64,000 nucleotides of DNA from NCBI RefSeq assembly GCF_000226095.1, contig NC_016476.1, forward strand, positions 1,674,001-1,738,000, given 5' to 3'. Positions within the stretch are counted from its first letter, which is position 1. Every line of letters starts with the position of its first letter. This DNA is from Thermothelomyces thermophilus ATCC 42464 (Eukaryota > Ascomycota > Sordariomycetes > Sordariales > Chaetomiaceae). The position numbers were made by a program, and so were the translations under genes. Of the stretch, positions 21,213-33,860 are shown in pieces. The notes under the pieces are model-generated. The model saw only the letters and a list, made by a program, of their open reading frames with translations, did not search any database and was not told where the DNA came from.

Positions 21213-23452
21213 ATGGGCGCTGGCGGAGGCGGCGACGCCGGCGCGTTCTACGATGCCGCGCTCAAGAAGCGGCAGGCCATGATGGGCAAGAGCGGACCCT
21301 CGGCGCTGCTCAAGAACTTCCGGGTCTTCCGTATCGCAGCCTTTGCCTGCATCGGCGGTGTGCTGTACGGCTACAACCAGGGCATGTTCTCTGGCGTCTT
21401 GGCCATGCCGTCGTTCAACAGCCGTGAGTGCCCAACCCGACCCGTCCTCGATAGCCCACATCTCTCTCTCTCTCTCTGTGTGTGTGTGTTGGTGTCGGGA
21501 GCGGAGCGACTGAGACGGAAAGGAACACACAGACATGGGCGAGTATACGACGAACCAGACCAAGAAGGGATGGCTCACTGCCATTCTCGAGCTGGGCGCC
21601 TGGCTGGGGACGTTGCTCTCGAGTTTCCTCGCCGAGGTCCTGTCGCGCAAGTACGGAGTCCTGGTGGCCTGCGCCGTCTTCATGCTCGGCGTTGTCATCC
21701 AGACGACCGCGGTGTCTGCCGGGCACAACTCCATCCTGGCCGGACGGTTCATCACGTGCGTATATCTCTCCTTGACTCATGGGCCGGGGGAAAAGGGCGG
21801 AAGAAGAAGAAGAAGAAAGTAAAAAGATTGCTCAGGAGGATTGCTGACCGTGTGATTGGTTGATTGCAGTGGTATGGGCGTTGGAAGTCTGGCCATGATC
21901 ATCCCCATCTACAACTCCGAGGTTGCTCCCCCTGAGGTCCGCGGCGCTCTGGTGGCGACCCAACAGCTGGCCATCTGCTTTGGTATCATGATCAGCTTCT
22001 GGATCGACTAGTGAGTCTTTTGGGGTTCCTGGGTCTCTCCCCCCCCCCCTTTTTCCACCCCACTACCACCACCACCACCACCCGTATCGAAGCCCAAGCT
22101 CTAACCCGGAGGCAGCGGCACCAACTACATCGGCGGAACAGGCGAAGGACAGAGCGACGCGGCATGGCTGCTCCCCGTCTGCCTGCAGCTCGCGCCGGCC
22201 GTCATCCTGTTTGTCGGCATGATCTTCATGCCCTTCTCCCCGCGTTGGCTGATCAACCACGGCCGGGAGGAGGAGGCGCGCAAGGTGTTGTCCGAGCTTC
22301 GCGGCATGCCCCCCGACCACGAGCTCGTCGAGATCGAGTTCCTCGAGATCAAGGCCCAATCCCTGTTCGAGAAGCGCTCCATTGCCGAGATGTTCCCCGA
22401 ACTGAGCGAGCGGACGGCCTGGAACATCTTCAAGCTCCAGTTTGTCGCCATCAAGAAGCTCTTCCAGACCAAGGCCATGTTTAAGCGCGTCATCGTTGCC
22501 ACCGTGACCATGTTCTTCCAGCAGGTCCGTCATGTTTCTCTCGCCAATCCCCCCCCCCTTCTTTCCACCTTCCATTCCCCGCGATATCATTTGCGCTGAC
22601 ATGAGATTCTCACCCCCCCTTTTTTGGATTTTTTTAGTGGACGGGCATCAACGCCGTTCTGTACTATGCCCCCTTTATCTTTCAGCAGCTCGGCCTCGAC
22701 CTCAACACGACCTCGCTCCTGGCCACGGGCGTGGTCGGCATCGTCATGTTCATCGCGACCATCCCGTCCGTCCTGTGGGTCGACCGGGCCGGGCGCAAGC
22801 CCGTGTTGACCATCGGCGCCATCGGCATGGCTACCTGCCACATCATCATCGCGGTGCTCGTGGCCAAGAACATCAACCAGTGGGCCGAGCAGCGGGCGGC
22901 CGGCTGGGCGGCCGTGTGCATGGTCTGGCTCTTCGTCATCCACTTTGGCTACTCGTGGGGTCCCTGCGCCTGGATCATCGTCGCCGAGATCTGGCCGCTC
23001 AGCACGCGCCCCTACGGCGTCGCCCTCGGCGCTTCCAGCAACTGGATGAACAACTTCATCGTCGGCCAGGTCACCCCCGACATGCTCGAGGGCATCCCCT
23101 ACGGCACCTACATCCTCTTCGGCCTGTTGACCTACCTGGGCGCGGCTTTCATATGGTTCCTGGTTCCCGAGACAAAGCGGCTGACACTCGAGGAGATGGT
23201 ATACCCCCCCCCCCCCAAAATTGCCCGCCGTTGATCAATCGAAACACTTGCTAATCACGGACAAAATACCACGCATAACAGGACGTCCTCTTCGGTTCCG
23301 AGGGTACCGCTGCGGCCGACTACGAGCGCATGGAAGAGATCAACAACGAGATTGGCCTCAACCAGATCCTGCGCGGCGAGGGCCGTGTCACTGCTCCCTC
23401 TACGTCGGATGCCGAGAAGCCCAAGGGTGCGGAACAGATGGAGACTGTCTAA
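21213..23452 (+). CDS. MFS sugar (hexose/pentose) transporter
   Basis: Six exons (21213-21423, 21533-21755, 21870-22010, 22116-22524, 22638-23198, 23282-23452) splice in frame to 571 aa. The protein is a plasma-membrane member of the sugar-porter branch of the major facilitator superfamily, with about 12 membrane spans. Hallmarks are GGVLYGYNQGMFSGVLAMPSF in the first span, GMGVGSLAMIIPIYNSEVAPPEVRGALV, SPRWLINHGREEEAR, WTGINAVLYYAPFIF, the loop motif VDRAGRKPVL, and PETKRLTLEEM after span 12. These features fit glucose, xylose or related monosaccharide uptake; the substrate cannot be set by eye. The introns carry simple sequence (TG repeat, AAG repeat, CCA repeat, C run, T run). The xylan-debranching genes downstream make a pentose role attractive, but this is inference. 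Confidence 0.93.
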
Positions 23453-23711
23453 AAAGATGACGGTTAACAAACTCCCTATAATGTGTCGCTTGGCGAAGAG
23501 ACAAGACCTGTTTCTCTGGCCTTTTTGATCAGGAGGTGGAATGTTAACCTCGCGACTCCTAAGTGTACAAACCTTTTAGGACAGAAACAATGATCTTGTT
23601 TCAAAACGACACATTTCACAATTGATAGACGATTTTTTTAAGTGGAGTGATGACTGTAATCGAATTTCCTGAGCGCTGTCCCGCAGGACGAACAGGAGTC
23701 AACCTCTGAAC

Positions 23712-23760
<49 letters not shown>

Positions 23761-23771
23761 GCGCGCGCGCA
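23712..23771. repeat. Compound (CT)n(CA)n(CG)n microsatellite
   Basis: About 8 CT units pass directly into about 16 CA units and then about 6 CG units. The alternating purine-pyrimidine part (CA then CG) is a classic potential Z-DNA-forming tract. It lies in the 3' flank of the sugar transporter. Confidence 0.9.
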
Positions 23772-24272
23772 TATCGTACTTTGACAAGGAAGTGCCGAGC
23801 CGGGGCGTGTCAACAAGAGAAACCCAGCCATTGTGCAGCTCAACTCGAACATAAACCCTGTCACACCTCCAATCTAATTGTACTTGGGGTGGTTGGTCAT
23901 CAACATCATGAAGGTCGCCATTAGCGGGCTTTAGCGCTAATTATACTGTGCAACTTCCGGGAACGGAAGCAATCAAAAAGAACCGATTATACACAAACAA
24001 GGCGACAAAACTCCTATCCAGCCAGCCCAGACCTCAAACACCAATACCCGATCCGTAATCCCATAAACCAGACCATGTTATGAAAAACGAAAGACAAAGA
24101 CGCACCCCTACCAAGCTCCGTCAACACGAGAGGTAAGTGTAGACCACTCTGTCCGATGCAACGGCCCGTTCTCGAGCCAAGTCAACCCCGCAGCCGTCTG
24201 AGCGGGACCATGTGGGGATGTTGACACACATCGTGGTGACGGCAGTGTTGATGGTTATGCTGGTGCGGTTCG

Positions 24273-24361
24273 CAAAAAAAAAAAAAAAAAAAAAAAAAAG
24301 GAACGCCAGTCATTCCCATCAACTCTAGTAGACAAACCGGAACCCCCCCCCCCCCCCCCCC
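24273..24361. repeat. A27 and C18 homopolymer tracts
   Basis: A run of about 27 A (24273-24299) is followed 44 bp later by a run of about 18 C (24344-24361), downstream of the kinesin stop. Exact lengths of such runs are prone to assembly error. Confidence 0.8.
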
Positions 24362-24529
24362 GCAAACCCAAAAATACATAAAACAGAAACCTTCCAGGTG
24401 GCCGTATGGGTACGTCTACCTCCACACCATGCTAGGGCGCGGCCGCAGCGAGCTCTGCTGCGCACTATTACCACCACCACTACCGCTGCCCGCGCTCCCC
24501 GCACTCCCCACGCTCCCCGCACTAGGCGG

Positions 24530-27500
24530 TTAAAACACCCCACCGGGACCCGCGCCGATGGTGATTCTCCTAGCCTTACCACCGACGCCGGCACTGGCAC
24601 TGCCATCCTCCGCCGAGGCACCACCCGCACCCTTCACCACGGCCGACGGACTCCCGCCGCGTTCCATCCGAAGGCTGCCCCCAAGGTTCATCCTCCTGGC
24701 CTGCCCAGGCGTGAGATTTCTCCCGGGACCGCCGAGGAACGAGCTTCCGTCCTGGTACCTGCCCGAAGCCCCGGAGGGTGACGACCCCACGCCGGATCCC
24801 GACGCCGAGGCCGAGGGAGGGGAGCAGGTGATGGGGATGGGCCGCGGCGGCGAACGCCTGCTGCCACGCTCGGTACTACCCCTGCGGTGGCGCGAGATGC
24901 CGTTGGAGGTGCTTGCGTGGGCGTGGGCGGGACCCGAGTAGCTGGCCGACGCGCGGCGATGGCCGCCGAGGTTGATGCCGCCGACGCCGCTCGGGTTCGA
25001 GCCGACGGATGAAACGCGCCTTCCGACCGAGGCCGGCGTCCCCGAGAGCAGCGACAGGCGTTCGCGGCGCTTGGCCAATTGCAGTGCGGAGCGGATCTTG
25101 AGCGGGTCGAGCTCCGAGTCGGAGCCGGAGACGGAGCCAGTCGAAACGCGTGGCAGGCGTGAAGACGGGGAGGCGCGGCGAGGAGGCTCGTTCTCGTTCC
25201 TGCTATTCTCGCTGAGGGTGGAGAGCATGCTAGCGGAGGGTTTGGGGCTGCCGTTAGTTCCTGCTGCTGGAGGCGAGAGCGAGTTAGTAGCTCGACTGAC
25301 GGGCAGGGAGCGCAGCGGTGAGGGGCGGTCTTCGGTGTCGGAGGATCCGGCCAGGTTCAGCGAGAGGGTTGGCGGAACGGGCGAGCCGTCAGCGGAGTCG
25401 TTGTTTTGCTGAGATGCCCGGGTCTTGGAAAGAAAGCCAGCCTGGAATCGGTTCGGCTTGCCGAGTGACAGTGATGATACGTCAGGAGGGTTGAGGTTCG
25501 GGCTCGAATGTTGCGGAGAATCCGTTTGGTTGAGGTATGAAGGCACCGGAGGCTGGGGAGGAAGGGACTTTTCGGGCGAAGATTCACTCGGAGAGTCGAA
25601 CTTTTTCGGTGTCTTCTCGTAATCGGCAAGCGTGCCCTGCTCGCTCTCGTCGTCACGCCATCGAACACCATGCTTCTTCTTGACCGGTGTGAACGAAACC
25701 GACTTGCGTGCGGCAACTTTACGGCGACGCGGCGACGCCCTGACGGGGGATGTCAACGCCTGGCGAGTGGCCGCCAGGATGGGGCCCGATATGGGTTTCG
25801 TGTTAATACTAAGAGACTTCTTTCGCTTCGGAGTGCCCCGCTTGGACGGAGAGAAAGGCTCGACGGGCATCATGGATGAGCCGTCGGGCTTGACAACGTG
25901 CGATGCGGCAGAGTAACCGGTCTCCAGGAGACGGTTGACCATGGTTTTGGCTTTCGCGACCGCCTCTTCCTCGCTCATGCCGAGGGTCTCGGACAACGAA
26001 GACAAGATATCAAACTGAGCATTGAGGAGCACCTGCACGACAGCCGCATCACCGGCCTTGTCCTGCTCCAGGACCTCTCTGTATGCGTCTCGCATGAAGC
26101 TCGCCTTGAGCATCTCGACCTCTCGGGCCAAGGTATCCCTCTCGGAGCCGTCGACGATCCCATCGCCTGTGGGTAGCTGAGAGATGCTGTGGTTCAGAGC
26201 GATATCCAGCACCCGCTCCCAGTTGGCCCGCTCCAGTCTCTGGTGGATGTGGTGCCTGCTGCTCTCGAGCTCCATGAGGATGCCGTGTGCCGTCTTGCGC
26301 ATCGCGGCCAAGTTGGTCGGCATGGCTTCCTCATCGCCCCGCGCGTCGCACACCGAATCAAATGCGGCGATCCACGCGGAGAGTAGCCCGATGCGCCTCT
26401 CGATGGCCTTCAACTTCTTCATCAAGTTGACCTTCTCCTGCCGCTCCGACGAAGCGTTGTCGTATGCGGCCCGCAGCCTGAGGATGCCTTCCCGAACCAC
26501 GGCGTCCCGCTTGTCCATCTGCTTTCGGAACTTGGCAAAGAAGGTCTTTTCGGCATCCTTCTGCTGGGCCTTGAGCTCGTTGATGAGGGCCATCTGCTCA
26601 TCGATCTTGACCAGGAAGTCCTTGACATGGCGGTTGACGTTGAAAACGTTACGTGTGACCTTGGTCTGGATGTTCTTGGCCCGGTTGGCGTAGCGCAGCG
26701 TGTTCTGGGTCTCGTCATAGTGTTCGCTCGACGGGCTGACGCAGACGATCATGACCGTCTTGCAATTGCCGCCCAGCGAGAACTTGAGCAGGCGGGTGAG
26801 CTTGCTGTTACGATAGGGCACGTGGTTCCTCTTGCGTGGATCGCACAGGGCGTTGATGCAGCTTCCGAGCGCCAGCAACGACTTGTTGATATTGGCGCCC
26901 TCCATCAGCCGCTCGCCCCGGTTCTTGGTGGCGCTAGCACGTTCGCTGCCCGCAAGATCGATGATGCTGAGGGTTGCCATCGTATGGGGCTCGTTGACGT
27001 CCGCATTGCGGTCTCTTTGGGCGACGTTGATCTGCAGGACCGCATGAGACCGCGACGAGACGGCGTTGGCCGCCGTAGGGGAAACCGTCCGGTATTCGTT
27101 GCCCTGCACAATCATGTCCATGACCTCCTGCACATCTTTTGGGTGATGGCTGGTCAGGCCGGCCACCGTGACAGCCTGGTTTGAATCCTCGCGTAACATC
27201 AAGCCCTGCTTGCTGCCGCCCGGAACCAGCAAATCACGGATCGTCTCGTTGTAGATCTCTAGATAGGAGAGGGACACCTCGGTGATCTTCTCGTCGCTCC
27301 TCTCCTGGATCCTTTCAAAGAGCTCCTGCATGGTGAGGAAGATGATGCCGGGGTGCTGCGGGGTGCCGGTAATGGTGTGCGTCTTGCCACATCCCGTAGC
27401 GCCGTATGCAAAGACGGTGGCATTGTAGCCGTCGAGGATGCTGTCCAGCAGGCCTTTGGTCGTCCCTTCGTAAACCTCGCTCTGGGTGGCATTCTGGTCG

Positions 27501-28001
27501 AAGATGCGGTCGAAGGCAAAGACTTGGTCCTTGACCTTCTTGCCGGCGGAGGGTACAACGGATCGGGAGAATTTCTGGACGGGATTGTCTTCAGGAGGAT
27601 CGAACACCCTGTACCGAAGTTAGCCCGGGTAATTACTGCAAAGGTAGCCAAAGGTTTCTGCATCTGTCGGGGTTGCCTACAAGCACCGGTCGTCCAAAAC
27701 TTTGATGACGGGTCGGATTCCGCGCTGATTCAGCTTGGGGGTGGGTGCTGCGGCCAGCGAGCCATCTCCGAGGAAGAGAGGGGTGTCATCGTTTTTGACC
27801 CTGATTGCGCGTCAGCTTCCCGTTGAGTAGCCCTGTTTTCGGCATTGGGGTGTTGTTGCTTACAGTTGGGCAGCCTCTCTTATGGTGAACGGTCGCACCC
27901 GAACTGCCGAGCGATAGTCGTTAACAACACGCTTGGGAAACACTCTGGAACCAGGGAGACACCGTACCTGCAACGGTGATGGAGGATGCATTCGGGTCCA
28001 T
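24530..28001 (-). CDS. Kinesin-8 family motor protein (Kip3/KipB-like)
   Basis: Four exons (28001-27968, 27903-27864, 27800-27681, 27608-24530) splice in frame to about 1090 aa through three short introns of 64, 63 and 72 nt, all near the start. The N-terminal motor domain (about residues 1-375) has VAVRVRPF, the P-loop GATGCGKT (residues 134-141), switch I NAVSSRSH and switch II DLAGSERAS, and ends with TLRYANRAKNIQTKV. The P-loop context (DGYNATVFAYGATGCGKTHT followed by TPQHPGIIF) is characteristic of kinesin-8, the plus-end-directed motor that shortens microtubules and tunes spindle and nuclear positioning. A coiled-coil region follows to about residue 560. The rest is a long Ser/Pro/Arg-rich disordered tail, with SPSKRGTPKRKK and other basic stretches that may bind microtubules or act as a nuclear signal. 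The gene is convergent with the sugar transporter. Confidence 0.94.
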
Positions 28002-29154
28002 ATTGGCCTTTGGATGCCAGCCGCCCTCAGCGAGGAGACAGGCGACCGATCAATGGTGCAAGGTGCAGGCGAACAAGTGATAAATATCTCTCAGCCGTGT
28101 CGGTCGACAATTGGATACTGGAGAAGGAAGGGAGGTAGGAAGATAAGGCAGGTTAGTGTCAGGAAACAAAAAAAAAAGACCGCTGCCGACGACGGCTGGA
28201 ATGAATGAATAAGTGAGTGAATGAGTCGGATTGATAGTACTCAGGGCGGTGATATTCGCGGTTCGAGAAGGGGCAACGACGCGTGGAAGCCAGAGAACGA
28301 AGGGAAATGACGTTGCTGGCTCTTGCTGGGCCTCCTGCCTGCAATTTCTCGGCTGGGATTGGCGGGCGGAATATTGACTGTTTTCGCCAGGTCCCGTTTC
28401 CGTAGCGACCAGAGAGTGGGGCTACACTAACGTTATGTTCCTGAAACGAAAGTGCAAGTGGGTCTTAACATTATGCATCTGGTCTTTGCTTGAATCCACG
28501 ACTCCTAAGCTTGTTTGACTTGATGTTTCGAGGACTTGGTTTCACAGTTTACGCGGTAAGTGCATATTTCGAATTCCCCGCCTTTTCTACCATTTGGAGC
28601 AGGGAAAGCGAACGCTTTAGCCAACACGGGCCAATACCGTAACTAAATTACGAGTATCTCTGTATTCGAGGGCGAAAACGTGAAACTGAAGTCCTCCGAG
28701 CTTTTCACCCTTTAACCTCGGTGCACCCAAAGAGGCAACTCGACTACATTATACTCCAGCTTAGGGACAGGATTCAGCAAAAGGCCTTACTCGGAAAATG
28801 CAGCTTTCACCTGTCCAACTTGTTTGGAGGAGCAATAGCGAGTGAATAGTTCTCAATCCAAAGGTCAGGTCTGCGAGCGTCCCGGCGGTCCACCCATTCT
28901 GAGCGCCAGGACAGAGCAGACAAGCGACACAACCACAGTTAAGTATATCAGCTTCTCGGGAACTCCTACTTGTCCTGAATTATATCAAACATTTTATTAT
29001 TTGTGTTTTCTTCTTGCGCTACAATGATAAAAAAAACTATACAGATTACAGTTTCGTTCGAGACCGATAAATAAAACTACTGGCCTTGATCATCCAAGAA
29101 GAAGAAAAGAAGAAGCGGCAGAAGAAGCAACGCAAGTTTCTTTTTTCCCCCCCT
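28002..29154. other. Intergenic region, kinesin promoter and GH115 3' flank
   Basis: Both neighbours are on the minus strand. No coding frame was recognised. The first 300 bp upstream of the kinesin ATG are likely its leader and promoter. The final part next to 29154 is A-rich with an AAG-rich stretch, consistent with the 3' end of the GH115 transcript. Confidence 0.45.
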
Positions 29155-32100
29155 TCACCCCAGGAAGCTGGTTCCGTTCCTCGCTCCGATCCGGTCCCTG
29201 CCCACGAGGAAGCTCTCGGGCGGGCCCAGGTAGCTGGGCCGGACGCCGCCGAGGTCGACGACGACCTTCTGGACCACCACGCCGGGCATGAGGGCCCACA
29301 CGCGCAGCTTGTAGGCGCCCTCGCGGGCGACCTCGAACGAGCTGGTGGTGTAGCCGCCCGTGAGGCCCCAGACGCCGTCGGCGACCGCGCCGTCCCAGCC
29401 GCGCGGCATGTTGCCGCCCTCGGTGGCGCCGACGGGCTGGACGTGCTTGACGGCAACTGCGTCGTCGTCGTCCTCCGGTGAGGGGCCGGAGGAGGAGGAA
29501 GCGGGGAACAGGGCGACGGCGTACTCGAGCGGGGTGGCGTCGCCGAGGTAGTTGAGCGCCGGGGACAGGTACAGCGTCACGTTGGCGGCCGAGGTGTTGG
29601 TGAAGAGGTAGAGGTCGTACTCGAGCGCGGGCGCCTCCTCGCGCGCGAGCTTCTCGGCGCCCAGCGGGACCAGGCCGACGCCGGACGAGGTGCGGCCGTA
29701 CGAGGCGAAGGTGTGGTAGGTGACGTCCTCGTCGTTGCCCTTACCCTTACCCTTACCGTTGCCCTTGCTAGCGGGCTCGACGATCCTGCTGTAGTGCTCG
29801 GCGGCGAAGGCGACGGTGCCGTCCGACTCGACGAAGCCGCGCTTGAACGACTTGGGCACACCGCGCACCGTCACGGGCACAAGGACGTGCGGGTCGCCGA
29901 AGCCGTACCGGTCCATTCCCGTGCACTGGGTGGTGATGTTGATCTGGACCGTTTCGGAGTACGGGGCGGGCGGGGCGGACTTCCAGTCGACCGAGACGAG
30001 GACGCGGGTGTCCGGGCGGTTGGGCCCGACGACGCCCGTGGACTGGGACAGCTTGAGCCAGGGTTTGGAGGAGGATAAGGTCCAGGAACACTCCTCGGAG
30101 CCGCGAGAGAAGATGTCGATGTAGCGCGTGGCCGGGCCGTACGGGTCGAGGGGCGGCAGGGTGAGGTCGTTGCCGCTGTTGGCGTGCCACCTGTCGTCGC
30201 CCTTGACGGTGGCGTTGGAGCCCTCGACACCGATGCCGATCTCACCAGCGAGGGAGGTGAAGTCGGTCTGGACATACACCATGGGCGGGAGCGCGTTACG
30301 CATGGGCTGTTGCCAGTAGCCGTCGTAGCCGAGATGTGTTTCTGTGTGCGGTGAATTTCCCTTTAGTGTCACGGCGAAAAGGTGAAAAAATGGGATTGTG
30401 TGGAGGAAGAGAGGCGGGAGGGAGGGAGGCGGGAGAGAAAAAAACCGGGATAAAACTTACGGTCCATGAAGTGCTTCCACTTCCCATCGAGGAGAGCATC
30501 CCAGCGGCGAGTGAGGTTCGCGTCGGCGGCCGAGTAAGCGAGGACGTCCTGGATGGCCTTGTTGGCGGCGTTGCGCTTCTGGCCGGCGTACAGCATGTTC
30601 CGGGCGCCGCCGACGTTGATCTGGTGCACGATCTCGCCGGCGAGGGCCGGGTGGAGGACGGTCTGGAAGAAGGCGGGCTTGGCCTCGGCGGGGAGCTCGT
30701 CGTAGATGGCCTGGGCGTCGGCGACGAGCTCGGCCCACTGCTGCAGCACCGCCTCGGCCTCGTTGTAGTTGATGACCGAGTAGACCCAGGGCTCGACCAG
30801 CTCGTACTTGCGGCGGGCCGCGTACATGCCGTACTTCATCATGACGTCGGCGATCTCGCGGGCGCGGGCGGGCCCGAACTCGCGGGCGGCCCAGGCCTCG
30901 GCCCATTCCCGGGTGCTGTCGACGTGCCAGCGCTCGGCGTCGTAGCCGAGGTCGAAGAAGTGGCTGATGGGGATCTCGAGCGCCTTCATGTCGCCGACGT
31001 TGACGATCCAGATCCTGTCGGCGCCGCGGGCGTAGGCCATGTGCATCTGCTCGGCCGTCTTGGTCAGCTGGATCGTGTTGATCCACTTGTAGTCGCGCGG
31101 CCCGCCGACGTAGTCGAAGTGGTAGTAGATGCCGGCGCCGCCGTGGCGCTGCGTCTCGTTCCGCAGCGGCAGCCGGCGCACGTTGCCCCAGTTGTCGTCG
31201 GCCCACAGCAGCGTCACGTCGTCGGGAACCTGCAGGCCGGCCGAGAGGTAGGACATGACCTCCTTGTAGAGGCACCACATCTGAGGTACCGTGGTGATGT
31301 CCTTGATGCCGAGGCCCTCGGCCATGATCTGGCGCTGGTTCTTGACCAGGGTCTGCAGCATCTCGACAATGTACTCGACGCCGAGGCCCTCGATGGCCGT
31401 GTCGCCGGTTCCGCGCATGCCCATGGTCCACAGGCTGTTGCGGGCGTACGGCTTGGCGCGCTGGACGCCGTACCGGAAGTAGTCGTCGATGGTCTTGTTG
31501 TTGAGGTTGTAGGCCCACGGGCCCTCGTAGAAGTGGCCGAACTCGTTCTGTGCGCGCATCAGGGGCTCCGTGTGCGAGGATCCGATGACGACCTCGAAGG
31601 CGTCGGCCAGGGGCTGGTTCGCGGGGTCGTCAACCTCGAACATGGTCGCCCAGATGGCGGGCCACAGGTAGTTGGCGCGGAGGCGGAGCAGCAGCTCGAA
31701 GATGAGGCCGTAGAAGGCTGCGCCATAGCCGGGGCCGTAGGGGGTGTCCTGCCAGTGGGAGGCGACCCAGTTCGTCAACGCCGGCTGCTCGTCGTTCAGG
31801 AAGAAACCGCGGTACTTGACGGACGGCGGGCCCTGGACCTTCTTCTTGGTCGTGACATAGAGGTTCTTGTGCTTCCTGGGCGGGCTGTCGGCCCAGAAGT
31901 ACCACGGGCTGACGCCGATCTGCTCGCTGATGTCGTAGATGCCGTAGATGGTGCCGCGGGGGTCGCTTCCGGCTACCACGAGCGCCTGCTTGCATCCCGG
32001 CACCGGGTTCTTGACCAGCTGGCTGGTGAACGACTCCCACTTGCCCTTGACGCGCGACACGTCGAGGGACCGCGACGCAATCAGCTTGTCGATTACCTTG

Positions 32101-32612
32101 GAGTGGCCAATGGTGCCGGCAATGATCACCACCTTCTCCGGGTCGGGGTCTGCGTAGGCCGGGCCGGTGAAGTTGGCGGTCCCGGTCGTGGAATACTGGC
32201 GGGAGTATTAGCAAAAAAAAAAAAAAAAAGAAAAGAAAAAGAAAAAAAAAACTTTGGGTGCTGGGAGGGCCGTATATAATAAAAGCGCGGTCGCGGTACT
32301 CACGTAAGTGTTATTCTTGTTGTTGACCGGATGGTACGTGTACGTCGCGGGGGCCGCGTTCCTCTCACCGTTGCTGAGCGTGTAGTTCGTTCCCGTGACG
32401 CGGCCGAAGTCGACGGCGAGGTCACCGGCAGCGCGGATGACACCCCAGTAGTCGTTGCTCGAGACCAGAATCTGGCCCTTGCCCACGTGGCCGCCGGCGA
32501 TCTGGAAGTGGGCGCCATGGGCGTTGGTCGAGATGATGCTCTCCTGTCCCAGAGCGGCCACCACCGAGCCGAAGGCGAGCCAGAGGGCTCCCTTCACGCC
32601 CGCGGTAAGCAT
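29155..32612 (-). CDS. GH115 xylan alpha-1,2-glucuronidase, secreted
   Basis: Three exons (32612-32304, 32195-30461, 30341-29155) splice in frame to 1076 aa. Enzymes of glycoside hydrolase family 115 remove (4-O-methyl-)glucuronic acid side groups from xylan outside the cell. A signal peptide is clear (MLTAGVKGALWLAFGSVVAA). Family features include VIIAGTIGHS, DPRGTIYGIYDISEQIGVSPWYFWAD, KYRGFFLNDEQPAL, LRANYLWPAIW, LWADDNWGNVRRLP, YYHFDYVGGPRDYKWIN and DRIWIVNVGDMKALEIP. The junction after exon 2 restores MDQTHLGYDGYWQQP. The first intron (108 nt) has an unusually long T-rich tract before its CTAAT branch. A short GKGNGKGKGKGN spacer in the C-terminal part comes from a (GGTAAG)n-like repeat. 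The GH62 arabinofuranosidase lies 5 kb away, so two xylan side-chain enzymes are near neighbours. Confidence 0.95.
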
Positions 32613-33797
32613 CTTGAGAGAGAGTAGGTAAGGGTGGACGCAACACGTGCGCTGCGGACAGTCCGACCAAGAAGGCGGGCGTAGCTCGTACGTAATCGCC
32701 TCTCTCTTCCGGGGATGGTTGAAAAGCAAGGCGAGGGACGTGCGATCGCGACGAATATCTTGTGCGATTTATTAACAGGTCCAGACACCACCCAGCTCGC
32801 CGGGTTACAAGGTAGCCATGCAAGGTACGCAGCTCCACTCGGAGCCGGGATGCCATGAGGGCCACGAGGGCCATGAGGGCCATGATGGCCATGGAGGGAG
32901 AGAGACCAGGACGGGTATTGGTGGGAAAATAGACCATAGACCTGTTAACCAGGAACGATGGCTTTCGCTACCAACAGCGTTGGGGCTCTCTCACTTGGGG
33001 CCCTGCGGAGGACCATCGCCATCTCGCCTCCAGCCCCGACGTACTCCGTAGCGAGTTGGAGAACACTAACGCCAAGGATTGGAGACTAGGGGCCGGGCTG
33101 ACGGGTAAAACGGCTGAGCGGCCCCCGGACCAACAAGCGCCTTCTGGGGAGAAAACTGCTGATTGAAGCATGTGTCCGAGTCTCCACGAGCGAACATCGA
33201 AGGTGGATCCTGGAAGCGAAGAACACGGTTGAGTTACCCCGGAGTTCCCGCAGTGTTCCCTCTGTTATCGCCAGGGTGCGAGTCCCAGGGCATGAATGAT
33301 CAGTCTTCTAGACGCCCCTTGCACCACGCTCAGCATCGACTGCATGTTCGCGAGGTTGGCGATCATATATGTACGACTTCGTTAAAGCGTAGTAGTTAAT
33401 AGTAGCTGGCCGAACTTGCAGCCGGGTGAGAAGGAACTGGAGATGCGCCCACATGGTGTGGATTACCCCAACAGCAACGCGCGGGGAAGAGCGGAGGGAG
33501 AATGTAACCTTGGGATTTTAGCCGAAGTTGAGGATCCACTGAAAGTCTAATATCCGTACACTAGTGTATAAGCTCGCGGAAAGGCCCTTCAAGGACCAGG
33601 GTTAACCCGCGGGGCTTGCCGAGAAGAGTTTGGGTTCCCCGGAGCTTCCAGAAGGCGACTCCAATTCTCAGGCTTGTTCCAGTTGCGCTGGCGGGTTCCC
33701 TGTTTGCGTAGCAGAGTCCTCAACACCAGGTGACTCGTTAGGTAAGCCTTTCAGGGGGCGACACGGCACTCGGATCCTGAACCAACGAGTTACCCTC

Positions 33798-33860
<63 letters not shown>

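Larger units (their letters stand above)
23453..24529. other. Convergent 3' region rich in simple sequence
   Basis: This lies between the stops of the sugar transporter (+) and kinesin (-). It contains a compound CT/CA/CG microsatellite, an A tract and a C tract, listed separately. No gene was seen. Confidence 0.5.

Noticed and set aside
29743-29765. TTACCC-like repeats suggesting an interstitial telomere tract
   Set aside because: The coding-strand unit is TAAGGG, not the fungal telomere TTAGGG. It has only about three units and encodes a GK spacer inside GH115.
30336-32279. Plus-strand open frame of 647 codons opposite GH115
   Set aside because: It mirrors the GH115 coding frame exactly, is Val/Asp/Gly/Leu-rich without a domain pattern, and crosses the GH115 introns and poly-A tract.
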